Shown here piece by piece: positions 10,262 through 20,300 of a stretch of DNA of 64,000 bases. A program made the position numbers and the translations under genes. Position 1 is the first letter of the stretch. The number at the start of each line of letters is the position of its first letter. The DNA is from Tritrichomonas musculus (taxonomy: Eukaryota; Parabasalia; Tritrichomonadida; Tritrichomonadidae): positions 7,068,001 to 7,132,000 of the forward strand of contig JAPFFF010000002.1 of the NCBI GenBank assembly GCA_039105265.1. The letters run 5' to 3'. The notes below the pieces were generated by a model. That model had not been told where the DNA came from, did no database searches, and saw nothing but the letters and a program-made list of their open reading frames with translations.

Positions 10262-13200
10262 ATGGATAAGTCGATTGTTTTTCTTGGTAAATATGATGAT
10301 GATTTATGTTCACTTGAAGGAAAAGTGGTAAATAATAATATAGAATACAAAGAAAATCAACAACCAGAAGTTATTAAACAACCAATTAAAGGAACTGATT
10401 TTGAAGCATACCTTCTTGTTGGAAATGTAAAACCGTCATTACAATTAAAAAATGTAATTTCAAAAGCAAAAATAATTTTTTTTACATTTAATTTATCGAG
10501 ACCAGAAACATTAGTTTTTTTAAACGAAGGGTGGAAACCTGTTATTGAAAGAATAGATAAAATGAATCAATTAAATCAAAATAAATCATTAAATACGATT
10601 AAACCGTCAAATCAAGATAATTCTTCAAAGCAATTACGAGTTCTTATTGGGATTAATCCATCACAAGGTACTGTAAAATATGACTTTGATGAAAAAATCT
10701 CATATACAATTAATAATCTACAATGTACTAAATATTACGAAACAGGAGAAAGCAAGAAAACAAGAAAAAAAAGAACTGTTAAAAATCCTATTTTAACTAA
10801 TTTGTTGAAAGATTTTGAAGATTTATTGAAAGATGATGGATTTGGTCAGGATAATAAAGAGCATTTTGATATTAAATCTACAAATAATCATTCAAAAGAG
10901 AAAAATAAATCGAAAGGCAAAAAACTTTTCAAAAAAAGCAAAAAAAAGAAAGACTCAGATGAAAATAGTCATAATAGTAGTGATGAAGAGGAAAAAAAGA
11001 TTGAAAATGAAGAAGATGAAGAAGTTAAAGAAGTGATTAAAGAAACAAAAGAAGAAGAAGAAAACAATACTCCAAAAGAAAATGATGATGATGATGATGA
11101 TGATTCACATATATGGGATACTGACGATAGTGAAGAAAAAGAGGAAGATGCAATAAAAGCAAAAAACGCCGACGATCCAATCTCTGTATTTGCAAGTGAT
11201 GAGATATATGATAAAGAAGTCAAGGAAGAACTAAATTCAAATGAAAAAGTGAAGACATTTAAAGATACAAACTATCTCGAGTATAAAATTTTTATGGAAA
11301 GTGGAACGGCGAGCATCACTGGTGTTCCAAAAGATAAAGAGGAAATTGATGTTCCACTTTTTGTCAGATGTCAAGGCCAAAAGTTTGATGTCACAGCCGT
11401 TGACGAGAGAGCTTTCTCAGGCTCAAAATTGAAAGCTCTCTTATTTTCAGAAGACAGCAAATTGGAGACGATCAAAGACTTTGCATTTGCAGGCTCATCG
11501 ATTGAAGAACTTTTTATTCCATCGGGTGTCACGGCGTTGTCAGCGAACTGGTGTTCAGGAGCAGATAAGCTGACGAAAATCGAAGTTGGTCCAGGCAACC
11601 GCTTCTTTTCAATCAGAGACGGCTTCCTCGTCAATGACGGGCAAGAGAAAAGGGAACCCCGGGAAATCCTTTTTGCACCGCGAGATATCGGAGGCGACTT
11701 TTCCATCCCAGCTGGAATCACGCGAATTGGGAACTGCTCATTCGGCAAGCGAGAAGGGCTCGTGTCAGTTGCCTCAGACACGCCGTCCCTCCAGACAATT
11801 GACTCGCGCGCGTTTTCAGGATGCCGGAATCTGGAGAGGCTCAAAGTCTGCCGCGCGTCAGATCTGGCTCTCTGCGAATCCTGCTTTTCAGACTCTGCAA
11901 AGCTTTCATCAGTCGAAATTGAGAGTAAAGAATTGAACATTGGCGAAGAGAGCTTCAGCAACTGCAAATCGCTGCAGCGTGTCTCACTCACAAATGTGAT
12001 CAACATTGTTCTCAATTCAAACGCATTTGGTGGATGCACAAACCTCTCAGATTTCACTGTGAATGAAAATAATGATAGATATCAAGCGACACTCAAAATG
12101 TATTTTGTTGATTCGATCTTTGTTTACCCAGAATGTTTCAGAGATTGCACGTCTTTGACATCGATTGTTTTTTCAGAAGTAAAAAAGATTACATTGTATT
12201 CGCAGTCATTCAAGGGATGTGACAACCTCGGAAGCCTTGCAATCTACAAATCCGAAATAATTAAAATTGATAAGGAATGTTTTGCTGAGTCAAAACTAAG
12301 AACACTGAAATTCGCCTCCAAATCAATTTCATTTGGTGAAAACTTTATCAAGGACTGTTCATTGCTCCAATCTTTGAATGTAGACTGTGATAATGATGTT
12401 ACAATTTTATCTGGAACATTTGAAGGCTGTAATTCAATGAATTCTGTCAACATCCATACAGAAGCAGCATTGAAACTGTGCACAAATTGCTTTTTGAACA
12501 TGTCATTGGTGTCTGTTGAATTAAAATGTGATTTATTAAAGATTGTTGATTATAACTGCTTCAATGGATGCTCAAAACTTACAAACATCTCTTTTCACAC
12601 GAAGCATAAAACTAAATTTGCATCAAATATGTTTCAAGGCTGCTTTACTTTAAATAGCCTCGTGATTATGTGTGAATCGTCACTTTATCTAGACAAAGGA
12701 TTCATGAACGAATCAAGTCAACTTCAAGTTGTCACAATTAAAGGTAAGAAAATTATAATTAATGATGATTGCTTTAAAAACTGCCCAAGTCTCACCTATC
12801 TGGCATTAAACAATTCTGGCCAAATTCAAGTTGGCAAAAGACTATTTCAGAACTGCAGCAAACTTGACACGATCACTATTCAAACAGTTGGTAATAACAA
12901 ATTTGAAGCTGCTGACAAGATCTTTCCAGAATTGACAAATATTAAGCGAATCGACTTCATTGGTGGTCAAGTTGAAATTAATAACTGCAAATTTCAAGAT
13001 TTTTCGTGTCTAACTTCAGTCATCTTTGACAAAGTAAATATAGTCCATATTTATGAGTCGCAGTTTTACAAATGCAAATTTTTACAAAAAGTTATTATTG
13101 ATTCTTTGTCAGACATTACATTGGATGATTATGCATTCATGGAATGCAATAATCTTCAGACTGTTAAGCTTCAAGCAGCAGGAAACTTAGTAATTGGTAA

Positions 13201-13675
13201 ATATTGCTTTCATGATGCGGTAAATCTTAAATCAGTTGACATTCATGGAAATGAAGTTACGGCAAACGACTTTAGCTTCAATAATTGCAAGCATATGCCA
13301 ATCCTCTTACTTCAGAACTCAAATAAAGTCGTACTCAAAAAGAATTCATTCTGTGGATGTGAAAACATAGTTATAATAGAAATAACAGCTCATCAGCTAT
13401 TTTACACAGGTGAATATTGCTTTTCTGGATGCAAAAGTCTCAAAGATTTTATAGTGCAAAGCGATAAAGTGTCTTTGGGTGATTTTTGCTTCAATAAATG
13501 CTATTCTCTGTTAAAAGCTTCATGCGATTCTGCAAACGAAATCTCTTATTACACAACTTCTTTTAAAGGACTCAAAAATATTGAATTTTCTTTTAATCCA
13601 GAAGCGAACCAAATAATCAAAGACCCAAAATCATCAGATAAAAAATCATCAGATAAAAAATGCTCAATTTGTTGA
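10262..13675 (+). CDS. Ras-like pseudo-GTPase fused to BspA-like LRR_5 repeats, CaaX-like end (paralogue A)
   Basis: The frame opens with a TTG at 10241; the ATG at 10262 is chosen because it aligns with the start of the paralogue at 17340 (FLGKYDD near both N-termini). Protein of 1137 residues. Residues 1 to about 190 look like a decayed Ras-family fold: KSIVFLGKYDDD where a P-loop should be (no GKS/T), then a strand, then AKIIFFTFNLSRPETLVFLNEGWKPV, like the beta4-alpha3 region of small GTPases. A Lys- then Glu/Asp-rich linker follows (about 190-335). The rest is BspA-like LRR_5 repeats of about 23 residues with the LRR_5 pattern of CF..C..L..V. The C-terminus is Lys/Ser-rich and ends CSIC, a possible CaaX prenylation box. 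There is no signal peptide, so this LRR_5 protein is probably cytosolic or membrane-tethered rather than secreted. A GC-rich patch lies at about 11.38-12.0 kb. Confidence 0.85.
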   Translation: MDKSIVFLGKYDDDLCSLEGKVVNNNIEYKENQQPEVIKQPIKGTDFEAYLLVGNVKPSLQLKNVISKAKIIFFTFNLSRPETLVFLNEGWKPVIERIDKMNQLNQNKSLNTIKPSNQDNSSKQLRVLIGINPSQGTVKYDFDEKISYTINNLQCTKYYETGESKKTRKKRTVKNPILTNLLKDFEDLLKDDGFGQDNKEHFDIKSTNNHSKEKNKSKGKKLFKKSKKKKDSDENSHNSSDEEEKKIENEEDEEVKEVIKETKEEEENNTPKENDDDDDDDSHIWDTDDSEEKEEDAIKAKNADDPISVFASDEIYDKEVKEELNSNEKVKTFKDTNYLEYKIFMESGTASITGVPKDKEEIDVPLFVRCQGQKFDVTAVDERAFSGSKLKALLFSEDSKLETIKDFAFAGSSIEELFIPSGVTALSANWCSGADKLTKIEVGPGNRFFSIRDGFLVNDGQEKREPREILFAPRDIGGDFSIPAGITRIGNCSFGKREGLVSVASDTPSLQTIDSRAFSGCRNLERLKVCRASDLALCESCFSDSAKLSSVEIESKELNIGEESFSNCKSLQRVSLTNVINIVLNSNAFGGCTNLSDFTVNENNDRYQATLKMYFVDSIFVYPECFRDCTSLTSIVFSEVKKITLYSQSFKGCDNLGSLAIYKSEIIKIDKECFAESKLRTLKFASKSISFGENFIKDCSLLQSLNVDCDNDVTILSGTFEGCNSMNSVNIHTEAALKLCTNCFLNMSLVSVELKCDLLKIVDYNCFNGCSKLTNISFHTKHKTKFASNMFQGCFTLNSLVIMCESSLYLDKGFMNESSQLQVVTIKGKKIIINDDCFKNCPSLTYLALNNSGQIQVGKRLFQNCSKLDTITIQTVGNNKFEAADKIFPELTNIKRIDFIGGQVEINNCKFQDFSCLTSVIFDKVNIVHIYESQFYKCKFLQKVIIDSLSDITLDDYAFMECNNLQTVKLQAAGNLVIGKYCFHDAVNLKSVDIHGNEVTANDFSFNNCKHMPILLLQNSNKVVLKKNSFCGCENIVIIEITAHQLFYTGEYCFSGCKSLKDFIVQSDKVSLGDFCFNKCYSLLKASCDSANEISYYTTSFKGLKNIEFSFNPEANQIIKDPKSSDKKSSDKKCSIC

Positions 13676-13832
13676 AAAATATATTACCAAAAGAGGCTTT
13701 CTTTTTTTGTTTAAATACATTTATTATTAAATGTTAATTATGAACTTAATTTGATTTTTTTTTTTTTTTTTTTTATTATTTTTTTTTCCTGCTATTTTAT
13801 GAGGGTCTTTTTTTTTAAAAAAAAAAAAATAA

Positions 13833-14762
13833 TCAAATGGAAAAGCAAATATCTCATATTTGAAGGAATTATCCATTGAATCAAAAACAGAAGTTAATTT
13901 TGGGAAGGCATGTTTCCAAGGATGCGATAAGCTTGAGAAAGTTAGCATTTCATGCGCAAACATTACATTTGGCGAAGGCTGCTTCCAGTCGTGCACTTCG
14001 CTCGAATCCCTCACTTGTTCAAATGCTGTAACTATCATCGCACAAAGGCGAGCTTTCTTCACGTGCAGCAAACTATCGACACTCGATATTTGTGCATCTT
14101 CTGATGTTACATTTGGCCAAAGCTGTTTCTTGGGATCTGGCATTCAGGATGTGACCATCCAAGGGCAAAAAATCAGCATCAAAGATGACTGCTTCAAAAG
14201 CACGCCTATCAAAAAGTTTTCAATTCCATCAGTGCATCAAATCGCGCTGCTTAAATCCTCGTTTGAAAAATGTGAGCAGCTCCATGATGTAAAACTTGGT
14301 GCAGCAAACAAGCTGACGATTGGCGATTTTTGTTTTTGTGATGCCTGCCTCCTGGCAAATGTAGAAATGATTGGAGAAGAAGTGACAACTGGCAAATTCA
14401 GCTTTGCTGATTGCAAGTCTATCGCTTCCCTTTCACTGCCAAATTCAAGCAAAGTCGTATTCAGCAAGAATTCGTTTTGTGGATGCGAGAGTATTAATAA
14501 CATTGCTGTTGTATCTCGGCAGGAATTCACGGCAGGCGAATATTGCTTCTCTAGAGCTAAGAAACTTAGTTATTTTATTGTTGAAAGCAGCAAAGTCTCC
14601 CTTGGCGATTTGTGCTTCAATCAATGCAGTTCGCTGTCATTTGTATCATTCCCAACAGCGAGTGAAATCACCCGGTGCACAAATTCATTCAGAGGACTCA
14701 GAAATATAAGCTATGACTTCAATCCAAATGCAAAAATAATATATAAAAAGAGCAATGAATGA
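13833..14762 (+). pseudogene. headless BspA-like LRR_5 fragment (tandem copy of paralogue A 3' end)
   Basis: An open frame of about 310 codons from just after a TAA at 13830 to 14762 has no ATG near its start; the track-like start at 13860 is TTG and the nearest ATG (13837) is out of frame. The translation is clean LRR_5 repeat (FGEGCFQSCTSLESL, FGQSCFLGSGIQDV). Its last 100 residues align closely with the end of paralogue A: KNSFCGCE, GEYCFS, KVSLGD-CFN, then NSFRGLRNISYDFNPNA against SFKGLKNIEFSFNPEA. It lacks the Ras-like head, the linker and the Cys at the end. This looks like a 3'-partial tandem duplicate. It is separated from A by homopolymer T and A runs (13755-13830). It could still be a recombination donor for its neighbours. 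Confidence 0.8.
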
Positions 14763-15029
14763 TGATGGATCATTCGCATTGTGTTTTATAGATAAAAAGT
14801 TTTCATGATTAAATTATCAATGCTTGAATTATTAAAAGATGATGAATAACTTCTTTTAAGAAGTATTCAGTTAGAAACTAGTTTTAAATTTCATAATTTC
14901 ATCTGGATTATATTTAAACAATAATTTATAAATTATAATTTAGCATTATTATATTTTTAAAAAAAAGCTGCTTATTTTTATCTTTTCAATCAAATCTAAT
15001 CATGTTTACTGGTAGTAAAATTACAATTA

Positions 15030-15490
15030 GCAAATATGGCTCCAAAAATTGTTCATCTCTTGATATATAGATAAAATCCAATTTTTTAAAAACCTAAAAA
15101 AATTGAATTCAAATCAGAAGAAAGCGCTATTCTAGGTAAATATTGTATCCAAAGATACAGCGATCTTGAAGAAGTGAATATTTCAGCAATCACAGATATT
15201 ATTGAATATTCAATACTATTGAAGTAAAAATTGTTTTTCTAATGAACCGAATTAAGGTATGGCACAAATTTTATTAATTGTTGATTGAAAAACATAAATT
15301 TGTGATTCTTGGGTAAAATTCTTTTAAAGAATTTTGTAGTGTCGTCTAAGAAATCCTATTTCAGTAAAATGAGGAAGCTTCAATATATATAGAAATCAGC
15401 AGCAAATCCAGCTTCAGTAAAAATTAGGATTGATTTTGATGATTTTTGCTTTTATAATTGTTTGATGTTTCATAATATAAATTTTCTCTC
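15030..15490 (+). pseudogene. strongly decayed BspA-like LRR_5 relic
   Basis: Short stretches on the plus strand still read as LRR_5 repeat: KYGSKNCSSLD (about 15034), SEESAILGKYCIQRYSDLEEVNIS (about 15115-15185) and DFDDFCFYNCLMF (about 15434), the last matching KVSLGDFCFNKC near the end of paralogue A. Stops and frame changes lie between them. It appears to be an older copy of the same 3' module as the fragment just upstream. Boundaries are approximate. Confidence 0.6.
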
Positions 15491-15681
15491 TGTTGATTTG
15501 CATTAGATAAGCTAAAAGTATATATCAAGTCAAAAAAAAGGTAAAAAGCAACGTATCTCAAATGATTAGACAGACAAAGATTTCACTTATAAATATCTAC
15601 TGAGCGTAAGATCACAAGAAAGTAATTATATTATTATTTCATTCAATATATTATTGGGTAGTATTTTATTTGATGAAATTT

Positions 15682-15713
<32 letters not shown>

Positions 15714-15714
15714 C

Positions 15715-17092
15715 AGAAGTGCGAGAACTAAAATAACGTATTTTTAGTTTTAAAAAAGGATTGATTTTTCAAAAAATAATTCGTTAGCCTTATGATTTTT
15801 TTAATAAAATAAAGTATATAATTGATTATGTATATTACATATCAGTATCAAACTATTTGAAAGTTCATACGTCGAAATTTAAATTTTACATATTTTCAAG
15901 AATATGATTGAAGTTGAACCAATATTGATTATTTATTCATTTCATCATATTCTAAATAATATTATTGATATAATTTCTAATTAATATATATATAATATTA
16001 TAATATAAATGAGATAAATTTATTTTAACAAAAAAATTATAGAAAACATAAATATCTAGCTATAATATTAATTTTATGGGGATAATAATTTTATATTAGA
16101 ATTAAATTATATTGTATGATATTATATTATGATTATTTATAAATCCGCTCGACGGGCGTAGTTTTATTTTTATATTCACAAAAAGTTATAAAAGAATTGA
16201 GTAGAAATGTTCGTTAGGCTTAAATCCCCTCAAAATTCAATGCAATGTTCGTTAGGCTTAAATCCCCTCAAAATTCTGTACATATTCCGTTATATAATAT
16301 TTTATTAATATTTCTTAAATATCAGTAAATTAAAAATAAATAAAAAGTAATATATAATTTTTGGACGAAATATATTTTAAAAAATATTTTTTTTATCTTG
16401 AAATAGCAAACAGAGGACAGATCTTATCTTCAATAATTTTATAAATCTACTTTCACACTTTATACGCTTAATACTTTCATTAAATTAAATAATAATATAA
16501 TAATAACAGGCTATTATAATGAATAAGACTAAAATAAATAATTATCAAGAATTTCAGATTATATCTATATAAACCATGCATTATTCGTTAAAGAAATAAT
16601 TATTAAACCAATTAAATATCAGTTATTTGTCAAATGACAACAATAAAACATATTTTTGAGAATCTTTGTTTCATAATCGTAACTTTTAACCAAGGAAATA
16701 ATTTAATTTATGAATTATCAAATAATATCATTGATATTAGTAATAATATATCATTTTATGCTATATTCTTTGTTTGTTTAAATTTCGAATATTGAAATCC
16801 TTTAATTGCTCAACGATTACAAAAGTTAAAAATGTGAATATTTAAATTATTTTATTTAAACAAATATAAAAATTACCTTAAAAAACAAATTATTTGGTGC
16901 TCTTTTTTTATTTTTTTAGAAATAAAAATTTGAATTGTTTATTTTCTCATATTCAATTTTAAAATCAATATACTATTACTTGTAGCGAACCAAATTAAAC
17001 AATTATACATTAATTATACATTATTTTACCTGTGTAAATAAATATCTAAATTTGAAATAAATTGGTTAACCAAAGGTAGTTCTCGCACCTCT
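15715..17092. mobile_element. non-coding DNA-transposon-like segment with 16 bp terminal inverted repeats
   Basis: AGAAGTGCGAGAACTA (15715-15730) is matched in inverted orientation by TAGTTCTCGCACCTCT (17077-17092), one mismatch in 16. Both ends are followed outward by AAAAAAAC (15707-15714 and 17093-17100), a possible 8 bp target-site duplication, though it is low in complexity. The 1378 bp interior has no ORF, is extremely AT-rich and includes a 33 bp direct repeat (16206-16276) and a GC islet (ATCCGCTCGACGGGCG near 16143). An 8 bp duplication would fit a hAT-like non-autonomous element. The family is not identified. Confidence 0.5.
16206..16276. repeat. 33 bp direct repeat, period 38
   Basis: Two identical 33 bp copies, 16206-16238 and 16244-16276, each containing TTCGTTAGGCTTAAATCCCC, are separated by 5 bp. 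They lie inside the inverted-repeat-bounded segment and are among its few non-AT-rich sequences. Confidence 0.85.
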
Positions 17093-17270
17093 AAAAAAAC
17101 TATATTTTTGTAATTTGTAATTTGATACTATAATATTTTGTAATTTGATCTCGTATTATTAATAATTTTGATTATATCACTTCATTGATGAAATTTTCTT
17201 TATGTAATTGAAATGTTTCCTTTAAAAGATTTGTAAATATTAATATTGATTAATTAATAAATAATAATGT

Positions 17271-17327
17271 AGTTAACGAAAAAGTGTTACAAAAAAAAAA
17301 AACGTTATTTGTTATGGCATATTCGCG
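17271..17327 (+). promoter_or_regulatory. 5' leader conserved with paralogue A (copy B)
   Basis: AGTTAAC (17271-17277), ACGTTATTT (17302-17310) and CATATTCGCG (17318-17327) match the leader before 10262 in order and nearly in spacing, while the sequence between the blocks has diverged (one copy has a poly-A run). Conservation confined to blocks is more typical of regulatory constraint than of recent duplication. Confidence 0.55.
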
Positions 17328-17339
17328 CTCCTTATAAAA

Positions 17340-20300
17340 ATGAGTAACAAGATATTATTTCTTGGTAAATATGATGATAATTTATTTTCTTTGGAAGAAA
17401 AAGTGGTAAATATTTCGAAAGAACCATTAGATCCAGAAATCAAAAATTCAAAACCAAATTTTATCAGATACCCTGTTGAAGAATTCAATTTTGAGGTATG
17501 GATTATTGTTGGAAATGTTAAACCGACTAAACTTTTCAAAAATTTGATTAATGAAGCCAAAATAATAATTTTAACATTTAATTTAGTTAAAAAAGAGACA
17601 ATATGTTTTTTAAATGAAGGATGGTGGCCAATTGTCAACAAATATAAGGCGATAGACAATCAAGAACTTATTGTTATCGGAACAAAAACTTCGGATAATA
17701 TTGATGAATCTCAAATTGATGCAATGAAGAATAATATCATATTTGATTATTCGTTATATTTTACAGTTAATGTAAACAATCCGAATTCCAAATTCATACA
17801 ATATATTAAAAGCAAATTCATTCCCCAGAATAAAATTGGCAAAAATGCATTAAAGAAAAACAGTAAAAAGAGAAAAAGAGAAACAAAAGAGAAAGTGCCT
17901 AAATCTAATAAAAATGACGATCTCGATAATGACGAGAATCAAGCAGATGATGATGATGATGATGATGAAGGCAAAAAGATAAAGAATGAAAAGAAGAAGA
18001 AGAAAAGTAAAAAACCTAGTAAAAAAAGAGCTAACAAACGGAAGAATATGAGATCACGTATGAGGAGACCGTCAAATAAAGAAAAAGATATTACCACAGA
18101 AGAAGAGGAAGAGAAAAGTGAAACAAATGCATCCAGTGATGATAACATAAATATAAAAGAAAATATAGAAAAAGAACCAGAAATAGAAGAAGAGGAAGAG
18201 GATGTGGATGCCAATGTTAGTGAAAATGGACAAGAGGAAGAAGATGCGGATACTGATGTTAGTGAAAATGGACAAGAGGAAGAAGATAGTAATAATGAAA
18301 AACTAATTAAAAATGATGAGAACAATAATATTGTGAATGATGCTAATAACGATAATGATAAGGAAGTATCAGCCAAAGAAGATGATAATGATTTTTGGTA
18401 TGATGAGGATGAAGATGAAGATGAAAAAGATAAAGATAGTGATAAAGATGATATTTATAATGATAATGATGATGTTAAAGTAGAAAGAGCTAAAGAAAAA
18501 GAAATGAAAGAAACCCAAAAAAATAAAGAAGAAGAAGCAAATAAAGGTGATGAAATGCATTGTGAAAAAGAATCAAGTAATGAAGCAAAGGCGTTAGAAA
18601 ATGAACCTCGAAAATTCGAAGAAGAGCAAAATGAAGATGAAGGTATTTGGGATGATAGTGAAAGTGAAGAGACAGCCAAAAAAGAAGCAGTAAATAACAG
18701 TAAAGAAGAAGAAGAATCCAAGGAAGAAAAAATGAAATTATCTAGAAATGAAAGTGAAGAGATAAATGAAGAAAGTAAAGAAGAAGAAAATCCAAAGCAA
18801 GAAACAATTACGTTTAAAGATGTAAATGGTATTAGTTATGAAATCTCACTAAAGAGCCAAACAGCAAGCGTTAGTGAAGCACCAAAGGCTAAAATATCAA
18901 TTGAGATTCCACAAACTGTCAGATATCAAGGTCAATTATATGGTGTCACAAACATAAATGACGGAGCTTTTTCAAACACGGAAATTGAAGAACTTTTTAT
19001 TCCATCAAGTTTAACCACATTATCGCCAAACTGGTGCTCTGGAGCTACTAAACTAGCCAAAATTATAGTTGATCAAAGCAACAACTTCTTTCATATTGAT
19101 AGAAACCGCTTTTTTATTTATGGGCCAAAGCAAGATAATGACCACGGGCCAAATGAACGCAGGGAAATCCTTTTTGCACCACGAAACATTAAACATGATT
19201 ATTATGTCCCTAACGAAATCACTAGAATTGGGAACTATGCATTCTTCAGAAGGGAAGAACTTGAACAATTTAAATACAATCCATCGCCGGTCAAAAAGAT
19301 TGAATTTGGCGATTTCTGCTTCAGTAAATCCAAAAAACTTTGGAAATTGGAAATTGATTGCGAAGAATTGAAAATTGGAAGTAATTGTTTCAAAGATTGC
19401 ACATCACTTTCATACACATCTTTTAAAAACTTAAAAATGGTATCTATTTGTGCAAATGCGTTTATGAATTGCACAAAACTTACAAGAATTTGTTTTAATT
19501 CATCATTTAAAATTGATCTATTTGATAATTGCTTTCATGCATTGCAAAGTTTGCAATCAATTTCACTCACGACGAGCGAATTAAGCATTGGAAATGAATG
19601 CTTTACTAACTGTAATAACCTCTCATCAATCACATTACGCGGTTTGAGTAAAGCAAAAATTGGAGCTAGTGCATTGGCTGGATGTGTGTCTCTCGAAAAG
19701 TTCGAATTAACCACTCAATCTGAGTTAGAAATTGGTGATTTTTGCTTCTCAGGAGCCAAAAAATTGCACACAGTTGATATCAAATACAATGACAAATTGA
19801 CATTTGGCCAAGGCTGCTTTGAAAATTGCCCAGCACTCTTCTCTGTCTCAATCAAAAATGATAGTAATGTAAATCAAGTTAATGATCAAAGTTTTATAAT
19901 ATCCAGCAATCCTTTTGCAGGATGCAAATCATTAGCAAATGTGACATTAGCATCAAATTCAACTTTAAACTTATTCAGCGAATCCTTTAAAGATTTGTAT
20001 ACTCTCCAGTCAGTTGAATTAACAGGGAATAAAATTATCATTGGCGACAACTGCTTTGAAAATTGCTTCAACATTCAGAAAAAATATAACGATAAAAGTC
20101 CACGAAATATCATAATTAAATCAGCTTCTCTTGTTGAAATTGGCAGCCAGTGCTTTAAAAAATCAAGCTATCTTGAATCAGTTGAAATTACTGGCATGCA
20201 AATTAACATCAAAAAAGAAAGCTTCTTAGGATGTATTTCACTCTCTTCATTTAACATACCTAATTTGCAAGAAAGACCGATCGCTGGAATAAAAAATGAT

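Noticed and set aside
11371-12057. 228-codon open frame on the minus strand
   Set aside because: Antisense shadow of the GC-rich LRR_5 patch; Ser/Arg-rich nonsense with no domain.
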